Position numbers and translations under genes: made by a program. A DNA stretch of 64,000 nucleotides from Chloroflexota bacterium. GTDB taxonomy: Bacteria > Chloroflexota > UBA6077 > JACCZL01. Position 1 is the first letter of the stretch; each line of letters starts with the position of its first letter. Positions 36,532 through 44,917 of the stretch are shown piece after piece. A model generated the notes under the pieces. It had not been told where the DNA came from, made no database searches, and worked only from the letters and a program-made list of their open reading frames with translations. The stretch is taken from contig JADLFM010000202.1 in assembly GCA_020845495.1 (NCBI GenBank), positions 121,447-185,446 on the forward strand. Reading direction: 5' to 3'.

Positions 36532-37348
36532 AGTTACGCTCCTTCGGCGCTGGCGCCTGCCAGCGCAGGGACTTCGGACCTGAGCGCTCCCCCCGAAGTC
36601 GTGGTAGGAACAGCGAAGTGCCGGCTCAGAGTCCCCCGTATCCGTATAACGATGTGAGGCCGCAAAAAGTTCCGGTTCGTGATGTGTCCGTAACCGACTT
36701 CCGTCGCGTTGACGCAGCACCTCTCGGAGCGCCTGGAGCGATCGACGTCAGGTATCGTCGCCCACACGTGCGATGCTGCGTCCGGTCCGATAGGCAGATC
36801 CAGCGGACTACGCCGCGCGTGTCGTCGGTCTGGAAAAGTGTGCCACCCAGAGCGGCACACGGGGAAGATTGGCCGCTCCACCCGGACGCCGCCGAGGCTT
36901 CTCAGGCTGACGAGGTGAGCGTCCGAGCCGGCCTCACGAGTGCGGAGGCGCCGAACCCGGTTCACCTCGGCGATGACGTCCACGTCATGCGCGATGTTGC
37001 AGGCCGCGAACCCCGTCCTGGTCTGCACCGCTTCGACGAGCCATCGCGACCACCACCTCATCAGCACTGCCCCCGAGCCGACCGATCCGCTTGCCGGTCG
37101 CTGTGCTGCGTCGCGCATGCAATGTCCGTGCCGCTGCCGGGGTGCTCGTGCTCCGGTGGCCAGCTCGAGTGAGCGGCACAGGTGTGCTACCCAGGTGAGC
37201 GGCAAGCCGGTCCCGGCGAGCCGAGGACGGAGTGCTGCCAGGTCGGGCGGAGAGCGAAGCACCACCTGCGAGATGCCACCGGGAACTGGAGTCGGGCAGG
37301 TGGCACGATACGCTCAGGCATGCAGGGGGAAGGACCGACGGGGGGCGG
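36532..37348. other. Long non-coding region upstream of the sigma-factor gene
   Basis: 817 bases between the sigma-factor start and the DUF1015 stop, both on the minus strand. Reading frames cross it on both strands but have no ribosome-binding site, no family resemblance and erratic composition rich in Arg, Cys and His. Besides the promoter at 36644-36673 nothing can be named. It could be a decayed gene or a long leader region. Confidence 0.4.
36644..36673 (-). promoter_or_regulatory. ECF-like promoter upstream of the sigma-factor gene
   Basis: On the minus strand GGAACTT (36673-36667) is followed by CGTTATAC (36651-36644), leaving 17 bases between GGAAC and CGTTA. This resembles promoters of extracytoplasmic-function sigma factors. 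The same CGTTATAC also contains a TTATAC housekeeping-like -10. The leader would be about 110 nt. Confidence 0.45.
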
Positions 37349-38689
37349 CTACTCGAGGGGCCGGAGCACCAGGCCAGTGGGCGCCTTTGGGTAGAAGTAG
37401 GTTGACTTCTCCGGCATGCGCTCATCGGCCAGCGCTACGGCGGCCACCTGCTCGACGCGCGTCGGGTTCACGAGCACGGCCAGGTCGGCATCACCCGCAT
37501 TGACCCGCGCGATCGCGTCGTGAGCGTCGCGGCTATACGCGAGCGCTGCTTCAGCGGAACGCCCCAGCTCAGCCAGGAGCGGGCGAACGATGACATTATC
37601 GACGAACACCACGTCGAGCGCCTGCCACGATGGGTCGTGGCAGGCCGGTATCTCCGATGGCAGCTCAGCCGACCGTACGCGCGAGACGAGCCAGACGGAC
37701 TCACGCTCCGGCCCATACAACGCCACCGCCTGACCGCGTTCCCCGCGTTTCCGGACTCCCTGCATCAGACGGCCGACCGCGTCGGCATCCGACTGGGAGA
37801 GGTCCGGTCCTGGCTCGACGTCCACACGATCCCGCAAGCGATCGAGCAACCCCGCGAACGCGTCTCGACCCACCCCAGAGACGAGCCGATGGAGCGGCAG
37901 GATGACGAGGCCCGGATCGTCCTCGGCAATCAGATGCATCATCACGAAGCGGGCAGGATCGTCCGGTGCGAGCTCCCCGCCCGCCTCCTTGCGCCGCTGC
38001 TCCAGGTAGGTGAGCGCCGTTTCGTAGCGATGGTGACCGTCAGCGATGAACGCCGGACGCTCTGCGAAGTACGCGTGGATGCGCGCTGCCAGCGGACCGT
38101 CTGCCAGCACCCAGAGGCGATGCTGGGCTCCATCCGCGTCCGTCCCACTGGCATCCGGGGCGCGATGTGCCGCCCAGTCCCAGGCCTCGGCGAGCGGGTC
38201 AGCCGTGGTTGCGCCGTGGCCGCGCTGGTAGAAAGCGAGGATCGGACTGAGGTTCGCTCGGGTCGCCGTGAGCAAGCGTAGCCGGTCGGCCTTGGCGCGG
38301 GGAAAGGTCCGCTCGTGGGGCAGCACGATTCGGCGGTCCCACGGTTCGAGGCGCACTGCCGCGATCAGTTCGCGACGGGTCGCACCGCCGCCGGGATACG
38401 TGAAGTCGACCTCATGCAGGTAGAAGGACGGGGTATCCTCGGTCCGCAAGATCCCCTGCTCGCGCCAGGCCCGGAGCGTTCGCGCGGCCTCATCGTACCG
38501 CTCCTCGGGGCCGCTCACGGCGGATGCGGCGGTCAATTCAAGCCGCACCACGTTGTAGGGATGACGCTCGCGCAGACGGCGACCGTCCTCAGCATCGATC
38601 ACGTCATACGGGGGGCTCAGGACGCACCCAAGGTCGGGCGTCAGCGACTGGTCGTAGCGCAGACCGCGAAACGGGCGAATATCAGCCAT
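37349..38689 (-). CDS. DUF1015 family protein
   Basis: 446 residues, a typical length. The start DIRPFRGLRYDQSLTPDLGCVLSPPYDVI and the ADGHHRYETALTYLEQRR core are characteristic of DUF1015. The latter resembles a ParB/sulfiredoxin-like nucleotide-binding loop in predictions I recall. The family is widespread but has no settled function. The -10-like TAGAAT (minus strand, 38701-38696) lies six bases before the ATG, so the message is probably leaderless. It is monocistronic here. Confidence 0.88.
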   Translation of the reverse strand: MADIRPFRGLRYDQSLTPDLGCVLSPPYDVIDAEDGRRLRERHPYNVVRLELTAASAVSGPEERYDEAARTLRAWREQGILRTEDTPSFYLHEVDFTYPGGGATRRELIAAVRLEPWDRRIVLPHERTFPRAKADRLRLLTATRANLSPILAFYQRGHGATTADPLAEAWDWAAHRAPDASGTDADGAQHRLWVLADGPLAARIHAYFAERPAFIADGHHRYETALTYLEQRRKEAGGELAPDDPARFVMMHLIAEDDPGLVILPLHRLVSGVGRDAFAGLLDRLRDRVDVEPGPDLSQSDADAVGRLMQGVRKRGERGQAVALYGPERESVWLVSRVRSAELPSEIPACHDPSWQALDVVFVDNVIVRPLLAELGRSAEAALAYSRDAHDAIARVNAGDADLAVLVNPTRVEQVAAVALADERMPEKSTYFYPKAPTGLVLRPLE

Positions 38690-38695
38690 GAAGCG

Positions 38696-38701
38696 ATTCT
38701 A
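38696..38701 (-). promoter_or_regulatory. -10 box implying a leaderless DUF1015 message
   Basis: TAGAAT on the minus strand ends six bases before the ATG at 38689, which puts the transcription start at or next to the A of the start codon. No ribosome-binding site is present. No good -35 is visible. Confidence 0.45.
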
Positions 38702-38798
38702 GCAATGGCCGGCCGCTCGTCGCCGGTATCACGATCGAGCCTCAATTGGGAGCGGAAGACTTGCATTCCGGCAGGCTGAGCCGTACCGTTTCGGCACG

Positions 38799-39287
38799 AT
38801 GCGCCGACGGCTTCTGTTCCATGCTTTCCTCGCCACGCGAAACGGTATCGTGTCGGGCACTGGCGACTGCCTCAGGGCTGTCGTCGGAGATCGCCACCGC
38901 CTGCGACTCGGGGCCTCGCTGCTTGCAACCGGACTGATCGCGGCCTGTGGCTGGATCGGGGGCGGCTCGCCAACGCCGACCGCCGCGCCGGTAGCATCGC
39001 CGGCCGCCGTCGCATCGCTGAGCCCGGCAGCGGTCGTCAGGCCGGTCGAGATCGCTCCCTCCCCCTCGCCATCGCCCTCTCCGAGCCCGTCGCCTACGGC
39101 GGCAGCGACGACCGGCGGCGAGTCCTACACCGTCGCGGAAGGCGATACGCTGGCGAGCATCTCCAACCACTTCTACGGTGATCCGACCCAGTGGCGGCGA
39201 ATTTACGACGCCAATAAGAGCGCGATCGGCGACAACCCAGACACACTCCGCGTCGGGACCACGCTCCAGATCCCACCGAAGCCGTAG
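38799..39287 (+). CDS. LysM-domain lipoprotein
   Basis: 162 residues. A long basic N-terminus leads to a hydrophobic stretch and a lipobox, LIAAC (Cys near residue 50). A downstream start is possible, since normal lipoprotein signals are shorter. A Pro/Ser/Ala linker with an alternating Ser-Pro run follows. The C-terminal 50 residues are one LysM domain: YTVAEGDTLASISNHFYGDPTQWRRIYDANK, ending LRVGTTLQIPP. LysM binds N-acetylglucosamine-containing glycans such as peptidoglycan. It likely sits outside the membrane at the cell wall. Confidence 0.85.
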   Translation: MRRRLLFHAFLATRNGIVSGTGDCLRAVVGDRHRLRLGASLLATGLIAACGWIGGGSPTPTAAPVASPAAVASLSPAAVVRPVEIAPSPSPSPSPSPSPTAAATTGGESYTVAEGDTLASISNHFYGDPTQWRRIYDANKSAIGDNPDTLRVGTTLQIPPKP

Positions 39288-39558
39288 CGGCGTTCGGCAA
39301 CGATCGCCGTAACCGCTGCCGAGATCTGGGAACGCGACCGGTGCTGGGCACATGGATCGTTCTCAACCGCCGCGTCTTCCGAGGACGGTGCAGCCCGTAG
39401 GGTGCACCGAACGTTACAGTTCGACGCACTCGCACAGAATCGACTCACTGGCGGGTACTTCGGGTGGTCGACGGCTGGCCCTCAACGACGAATTCACCAA
39501 TACTTGAGGCGTGCCGTGCGGTTGGTTCACCCCGGATGGAGCGTGCGGCAGCGAGATT

Positions 39559-40161
39559 ATGTCCCCTGATCGACACGTCGCCCCCGATCGCCCGGCCGCT
39601 CAAGCGGGCAACCGACGCCGCCCAGGCCGTCGGGTGGGGACGCTGCTCGCCATCCCCATACTCGCCAGTGTCATGTTTGCGTGCAACCGAGCGCCGGCAA
39701 GCGGACCCGAGCCAACGTACATTCCTCAACCCACGCCTGACCGCACGATGGAAGCGATCGTAATGGCCACTGGCTCACCCATCGCGATCGGCGTTGACGG
39801 CCGACGCTCGCCCACCCCACAGCCAGCCGCCGCTCGTACCACGGCGCCGGCCGCGCCCGCCCGAATTGCGACCGCGGCCCCGGCACGCTCGGCCGCCCGT
39901 GCGACGCCCACCGTTGCCACACGCGAACAGCCAGCCCGTGAGGTCCCAACCCCGCGCGCACCCGAGCCGACGTCCCGTCCTGCGCCGCCTGTCGTGCCTC
40001 CGGCCTCGGGTGCTCGACCGACGCCCGTGCCTGCGCTTCGCCCGACCACTGGTCCAACCCGTGCGCCAGTGAATCCGTCGACGAACAACCCGGCCCCGGC
40101 CATCATCAACCCGACGTCGGCGCTGCCCGGGCGCCCGGCCGCACCCGCTCCGTCACGCTGA
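39559..40161 (+). CDS. Putative lipoprotein with low-complexity Pro/Ala/Thr/Arg tail
   Basis: About 200 residues from ATG 39559 (GTG 39511 also possible). A basic N-terminus precedes a hydrophobic segment ending in SVMFAC, a plausible lipobox. The remaining 160 residues are almost entirely Pro, Ala, Thr, Arg and Ser with no folded domain, so an extended surface stalk is likely. Gene density and codon bias support it as real, but such composition also arises by chance in GC-rich DNA. No function is assigned. Confidence 0.5.
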   Translation: MSPDRHVAPDRPAAQAGNRRRPGRRVGTLLAIPILASVMFACNRAPASGPEPTYIPQPTPDRTMEAIVMATGSPIAIGVDGRRSPTPQPAAARTTAPAAPARIATAAPARSAARATPTVATREQPAREVPTPRAPEPTSRPAPPVVPPASGARPTPVPALRPTTGPTRAPVNPSTNNPAPAIINPTSALPGRPAAPAPSR

Positions 40162-40326
40162 GATCCGTCGCCCACATTGCAGGTCCGGGATTGCCCTTGA
40201 TCGCCCGCCCAGGCGCTTGAATTCAGCATGCCCCGGCCTGTACTCCTTTCGCCGACGGGAGGTAGCGGGTCTGGGGCCAGTATGCCGCCTCCGGTCAGCC
40301 TGATTGCCGACACGAGGAGCATGACC

Positions 40327-41172
40327 ATGACATCGGAGCAGCGCGGCGAGCGGCCGCTCGCCGGGAAAGTCGCCTGGGTCACCGGTTCGTCGCGCGGATT
40401 GGGACGGGTGATCGCGACCCACCTCGGACGCCTGGGTGCGTCAGTGGTGGTCCACGGGACGTCACCAACCTCGGCGCGAGCCTTTGGCGAGGCCGACTCG
40501 CTTCAGAGCGTGAGCGACGCGGTGGCTGCCGACACCGGCGGCGAGGTCTTGATGGTTCACGGCGATCTGACGAACCCGGCGAACGTCGACCGGCTGGTTG
40601 GTGAGATCACCGAGCGCTTCGGACGGATCGACATCTTGATCAACAACGCCGGCGGCGATATCGGCGCGGGCGGGACGATGAGTGCGGGTGGCGGCCGGCC
40701 CAACCCGAACGAGTGCGTCAACATCTCACTCGACGATATCCGGGCCGTCATTGACCGCAACCTGATGTCCTGCATCCTCGTCTGTCGGGCCGTCGCGCCT
40801 GCCATGATCGAGCGGCGGCGGGGCTGGATCGTGAACATCGGGAGCGTGGCCGGGCTGGCCGGGCGCTCCGAGGGCGCGATCTACGCGACCTCCAAGGCGG
40901 CCGTCCATGAGTACAGCCGCTGCCTCGCCGATCAACTTCGACCGCACAATATCCCCGTCAACGTCATCGCGCCCGGCGGTACCATCACCGCCCGCTTCCT
41001 CGCGACCCGCCAGGCCGATCCGTCTCGGCTCGACGCGACCGAAACGCTCGAGCGGTACGGTCAGCCGGAGGAGGTTGCGCGAGCGGTGGCCTTCCTCGTT
41101 TCGGATCCCGGCCCGTTTGTCAGCGGCCAGGTGCTTCGGGTTGACGGCGGCGCTCAGATCTGGCCGGCGTAA
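40327..41172 (+). CDS. Short-chain dehydrogenase/reductase (SDR) family oxidoreductase
   Basis: 281 residues from ATG 40327, selected by GAGGAG seven bases upstream. Classical SDR features: the TGSSRGLGRVIA cofactor loop (TGxxxGxG), NNAGGDIG, the Ser of NIGSVAGLAG, and the Y-x3-K pair in YATSKAAVHEYSR. The C-terminal VSDPGPFVSGQVLRVDGGAQIWP is usual for FabG-like enzymes. All catalytic residues are present. The insert GTMSAGGGRPNPNECVNIS after NNAGG is longer than usual. Likely an NAD(P)-dependent carbonyl reductase of unknown substrate. Confidence 0.92.
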   Translation: MTSEQRGERPLAGKVAWVTGSSRGLGRVIATHLGRLGASVVVHGTSPTSARAFGEADSLQSVSDAVAADTGGEVLMVHGDLTNPANVDRLVGEITERFGRIDILINNAGGDIGAGGTMSAGGGRPNPNECVNISLDDIRAVIDRNLMSCILVCRAVAPAMIERRRGWIVNIGSVAGLAGRSEGAIYATSKAAVHEYSRCLADQLRPHNIPVNVIAPGGTITARFLATRQADPSRLDATETLERYGQPEEVARAVAFLVSDPGPFVSGQVLRVDGGAQIWPA

Positions 41173-41362
41173 CGTCGGCTCCTGGAACCCAGGACCACCC
41201 TCCGTCCCTCACCGTCGCAGACGGAGGAGGGGCGGGGGGTAGTCGAGCGGCAGGGATTGCTGCTGGGCGGCAACGCTCCCTGACGACACAGACAGCGGCA
41301 GTGGAGCTCCGACGGGCGGCAGGGCTCCCGAACGCTCGAGATGACGAGGCGCTTCTCGACCG

Positions 41363-43162
41363 ATGGCGACGACTGACACCAACGACCTGGATCGCGGCGG
41401 CGCAGAGTTTGGTGCGCTGGCACGCCGAGCCGTCGAGCTCCTGGAAGATGCACCTGACGGTCTGGACGGGGCCGCACTGGCCACGCTCTTGTTTGGGGCT
41501 GTACGCGGCCCCTGGGCCTTCCTGCTCGACAACGTCCTCGCGGCAGACGACCGCATCGAGCGAGACGGGGCTCGCTGGCGTGTGCGACGCACGGCGCCTG
41601 CTGCCGGCGCGGTCATCACACCGTCGGTGGTCGCGCTGGCGCTCGGGGTGACTGGCTCGGATCCACGGCGACACCGGTTGGTCCGCATCGTCGCCGTCCG
41701 GCGCGGCCACCGGCAGACGATCGGACGCCTGGACCTGCTCGTGAACCCGCGCCGCCGGCTGCCGCGGTATCTGGCGATCGCCGCACGACTGACGCCTGAC
41801 GAGGTCGCGGAGGCGCCCGGTTTTGCCGAGGTCGTGCCTTTCCTACGGGAGTTTCTCGCCGCCGACGACTGCTACGCGTACGGGGCACACTGGACGGCAG
41901 CGTTCCTGGCCAGGGAGTGCGAGCGGGTCGGTGTTCCCGGAATTCCAAATCGCTTGCTGGAACTCGATGGCCTGCCCGGCACAACAGTGGCAGCCGGCCG
42001 CAAACCTGGGCTTGTCAGGGTCGCCGCCGCGTTGGGCATCGATCATCCGCGGCCGGGCGATCCTGCCGCCGACGCCGACGTGGCAGCCCGCATCGCCGCG
42101 GCATGCGTGCTGGGGGACGCGGCGCAGCAGATGGCGCTCCCGTCGCTCGATGCCGGAGCGGCGATGGCCCCGCACACACCACTGCTGCTGTCGCGCGGCT
42201 GGCTTGCCAGCGTGCCGGAAGTACCCGGCGTCTATCTCCTGCTGGATGCTGGCGGTCTGCCGCTCTACGTGGGTAAGGCGGCGAACCTACGGACGCGGCT
42301 CGCAAGCTACGTCGGACGGGCGTTCGGATTGAACCGCCGTCTCGAAGCGCTGGCGGTTCGCACTGCCGCCGTCGAGACACGGCCAACCGCCACCGACCTG
42401 GAGGCCCGGCTTCTTGAAGCGCGGCTCATTCGCCGGCATCGGCCGGTCTTCAACGTGGCGCGGCAGGTGCGACGCTCGTCAACAGTCGTCCGACTGTCAG
42501 CAGCCGACGTGGCACGGCCGATTCGGTTGGTGCGCGAGGCATCCGCCGACGGTGCCATCTACCTCGGGCCATATCGAAGCGAGCGGGCCGCCCGTGAGGC
42601 GCTTGCTCTGGCGCGGCAGGTGTACCCGGAAGCGTTCAGCCGAGGCCGTCGCCAGGCCGTCGACCGGGCGGCGATCCATGCGGTGACCCGGCTGCTCAGT
42701 GGCCAGAAGGGTCCAGCTCTCGACCGCCTTCGAACCGAGATGACGGCGCTTAACGCCGCCGGCGAGCGTGCTGCCGCCGACGGCCGCGCTGCCGCGATTC
42801 GAGCGGTCCAGGCGCTCGAGACCCGGCCCTCGCCGCTCATCGGCATCGATCTTTCGCGCCCCGTCCTGGTGGTACAGCGGGCACTCCGCGATGGCGTCGA
42901 GATGGCGTATCTGATCCGAGACGGCGATCTCGTAGCGACCGGCCCCCTGGAGGCGTGGGCATCCCCCGTCAACCGCGGCGAAGCTACCCAGGTCGCGGCG
43001 CGGCTGCTCGCGTCAGTCGACGGGGTACGGGCGGCTCTCACGCCCGAGAGCGATCCGCTCGGGCGTGAGGAGCATCGCGCGATCGTGCTCCGCTGGCTGA
43101 TGGAGCGGCCCCCTGACGACCGCCTGTTCGTCCTCCTCACCGACGCGATTCCTTCGCGCTGA
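41363..43162 (+). CDS. Exonuclease-like (degenerate DEDDh) / GIY-YIG UvrC-like fusion protein
   Basis: 599 residues. The central part (about residues 90-255) aligns in outline with DnaQ-type DEDDh exonucleases fused to GIY-YIG domains in actinobacteria. The metal-binding residues are changed: the DLETTG position reads ALGVTG (93-98) and the later HNARFD-type motif reads YGAHWT (173-178). The GIY-YIG nuclease domain (about 287-370) is intact, with PGVYLLLDAGGLPLYVGKAANLRTRLASYV and the Glu in DLEARLLEARLIRRHRPVFN. The rest resembles the middle of UvrC. It is not a complete UvrC. A DNA repair or processing role is likely. Confidence 0.85.
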   Translation: MATTDTNDLDRGGAEFGALARRAVELLEDAPDGLDGAALATLLFGAVRGPWAFLLDNVLAADDRIERDGARWRVRRTAPAAGAVITPSVVALALGVTGSDPRRHRLVRIVAVRRGHRQTIGRLDLLVNPRRRLPRYLAIAARLTPDEVAEAPGFAEVVPFLREFLAADDCYAYGAHWTAAFLARECERVGVPGIPNRLLELDGLPGTTVAAGRKPGLVRVAAALGIDHPRPGDPAADADVAARIAAACVLGDAAQQMALPSLDAGAAMAPHTPLLLSRGWLASVPEVPGVYLLLDAGGLPLYVGKAANLRTRLASYVGRAFGLNRRLEALAVRTAAVETRPTATDLEARLLEARLIRRHRPVFNVARQVRRSSTVVRLSAADVARPIRLVREASADGAIYLGPYRSERAAREALALARQVYPEAFSRGRRQAVDRAAIHAVTRLLSGQKGPALDRLRTEMTALNAAGERAAADGRAAAIRAVQALETRPSPLIGIDLSRPVLVVQRALRDGVEMAYLIRDGDLVATGPLEAWASPVNRGEATQVAARLLASVDGVRAALTPESDPLGREEHRAIVLRWLMERPPDDRLFVLLTDAIPSR

Positions 43163-43192
43163 GCGAGCGACGGCCGCCCGGCCGACCGACGG

Positions 43193-43822
43193 TCAGGCGT
43201 GGGTGCGCGCGACGATAGCCGCGACCCGCTCCCTGACGCCGTCGCGAGCGGCCGTCAACTGGGCGGCCAGGTCCGCGCGGCGGTTCTCATCTTTCAGACT
43301 CGCGAGATTGATCTCGACGTTCTCCGCCGCGCTCTCCAATCCGGCGCGCGCCAGCAACGCCGCGACGGCGAGATCGCTGGCGACGTTCGGGTTGGTCTGC
43401 CCGACCGTCCGCTCGCAGTAGTCGACGACCGAACGGCAGGCCGCCGCGATGCCGAGCGGAACCAACGCGGCATGCTCGGTCGCTTCCTGAATGGCCGCGG
43501 TCCGAGCGCGCTTCTCCACGTCCGTCCCGCGCGGCAGCCCGAAGGCGGCCATGACCCGGTCATACGCCTCTGCATCTTCCTGAATGGCCGACGTCAACTG
43601 CGCCCGGACGCCCTCAGCCTGCTCGCGGATCGCACGCGCATTCACGTCATAGCTCGCGTATCGCTCGCGGCCAATCGTCAAGTTACACACCATACTCACC
43701 AGGGCCGCGCCAAGCGCGCCAGACAGCGCAGCCGCGCTGCCGCCGCCTGGCGTCGGGTCGCCGCTTGCGAGCCGGTCGAGGTACTGACGGACGGTAAGCT
43801 GGGTCAGGTCGGCATCCGCCAT
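43193..43822 (-). CDS. Cyclodeaminase/cyclohydrolase family protein (FTCD_C)
   Basis: 209 residues, all helical, beginning LTVRQYLDRLASGDPTPGGGSAAALSGALGAALVSMVCNLTIG. This is the folate-binding opening of formiminotetrahydrofolate cyclodeaminase and FchA-type methenyl-THF cyclohydrolases. It should convert 5-formimino-THF to 5,10-methenyl-THF with release of ammonia, or hydrolyse methenyl-THF. The partner activity, glutamate formimidoyltransferase, is encoded divergently 119 bp away, so a split form of the animal bifunctional enzyme is likely. Confidence 0.9.
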   Translation of the reverse strand: MADADLTQLTVRQYLDRLASGDPTPGGGSAAALSGALGAALVSMVCNLTIGRERYASYDVNARAIREQAEGVRAQLTSAIQEDAEAYDRVMAAFGLPRGTDVEKRARTAAIQEATEHAALVPLGIAAACRSVVDYCERTVGQTNPNVASDLAVAALLARAGLESAAENVEINLASLKDENRRADLAAQLTAARDGVRERVAAIVARTHA

Positions 43823-43907
43823 CGATCATCCCCGCGTACGCAGTCTTCCGCGCCACCTGGGCAGCGGACGGGGTGCAGCGTGGTCGGGCCGCACCCGGAG
43901 GCAGAAG

Positions 43908-43913
43908 TATAAT
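43908..43913 (+). promoter_or_regulatory. -10 box (TATAAT) of the formimidoyltransferase gene
   Basis: A perfect TATAAT lies 28 bases before the ATG at 43942, in the 119-bp region between two divergent folate genes. The base 17 upstream starts a GC-rich -35 of no clear match. Confidence 0.5.
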
Positions 43914-43941
43914 CGGGCAATCTGTCGGCGATGGAGCGTGC

Positions 43942-44868
43942 ATGCAACTGGTCGAATGCGTGCCAAACTTCAGCGAAGGCCGGCGCACGGCGGTAATCCA
44001 GACGATTCGCGACACGGCAGCCGCCGTGCCCGGCGTAACCGTCCTGGACCTCCATAGCGATCCTGCCCACAACCGAATGGTGCTCACGTTCGTCGGAAGT
44101 CCAGACAGCGTGGCCGAAGCGGCGTTTCGCTGCGCCGGGCGCGCCGCCCAACTCATCGACTTGACGGCCCATACCGGGACGCACCCCCGGATCGGCGCGA
44201 CCGACGTCATTCCGTTCGTTCCCGTCACTGGCGTGACCATGGCCGACTGCGTTGCGCTGGCACAGCGTGTCGGCGCGAGGCTCGGGACGGAGCTTGAGAT
44301 CCCGGTCTATCTGTACGCGAACGCGGCTCGGCGGCCGGAGCGGCGCCGGCTGCCGGACGTACGTCGAGGCCAGTTCGAGGGCCTGCGCGCGGCCATCGAG
44401 ACGGACCCTGACCGAGCACCCGACTTTGGACCGTCGCGGCTTGGGACAGCCGGCGCGACGGCTGTCGGCGCCCGTGCGTTTCTGGTGGCCTACAACATCA
44501 ACCTGGCGACGTCTGATCTGGCGCTGGCCAAAGAGATCGCGAAGGCGGTCCGCGAGTCGAGCGGCGGGATGCCGGCCGTCCAGGCGCTGGGTATGCCGAC
44601 TCCGGACCCAAACGTCGTGCAGGTCTCGATGAACCTGCTCGACACGGCCGTGACCCCGATGCACGTCGTCTTCGAGGCCGTACAGGCGCGTGCGGCAGCA
44701 CGGGGTGTCGCCATCGCCGAAAGCGAACTGGTCGGGCTTCTGCCACTTGACGCGCTCGTCGCCACCGGCCGTCATTTCCTGAAAGCCGAAGCATTCGAGC
44801 GCCAGTCCGTGCTCGAGGCCCGCCTTCTGCACGTACTGTCGGCGACAAACGACGATCCGCCCACATGA
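43942..44868 (+). CDS. ftcD: Glutamate formimidoyltransferase
   Basis: 308 residues from ATG 43942, preceded by GGAG at seven bases. The start LVECVPNFSEGRR is diagnostic of the FTCD N-terminal subdomain. IDLTAHTGTHPRIGATDVIPFVPV contains the conserved catalytic His region. It transfers the formimino group from N-formimino-glutamate (from histidine breakdown) to tetrahydrofolate. The cyclodeaminase for the next step is the divergent neighbour. No hut genes are in the window. Confidence 0.93.
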   Translation: MQLVECVPNFSEGRRTAVIQTIRDTAAAVPGVTVLDLHSDPAHNRMVLTFVGSPDSVAEAAFRCAGRAAQLIDLTAHTGTHPRIGATDVIPFVPVTGVTMADCVALAQRVGARLGTELEIPVYLYANAARRPERRRLPDVRRGQFEGLRAAIETDPDRAPDFGPSRLGTAGATAVGARAFLVAYNINLATSDLALAKEIAKAVRESSGGMPAVQALGMPTPDPNVVQVSMNLLDTAVTPMHVVFEAVQARAAARGVAIAESELVGLLPLDALVATGRHFLKAEAFERQSVLEARLLHVLSATNDDPPT

Positions 44869-44917
44869 CGTTACGTCTCGAAGATCTCGCTGGCGGACCC
44901 GTCACGGGAGGACATGC

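Noticed and set aside
36534..37265. Long open frames on both strands upstream of the sigma-factor gene, possibly a transposase remnant.
   Set aside because: No DDE/DEDD or other motif, no ribosome-binding site, Arg/Cys/His-rich composition; open frames of this length are common by chance in this GC-rich DNA.
41363..43162. Bona fide UvrC.
   Set aside because: The GIY-YIG part is UvrC-like, but the N-terminal exonuclease-like domain and lack of the normal C-terminal UvrC nuclease and HhH domains exclude it.
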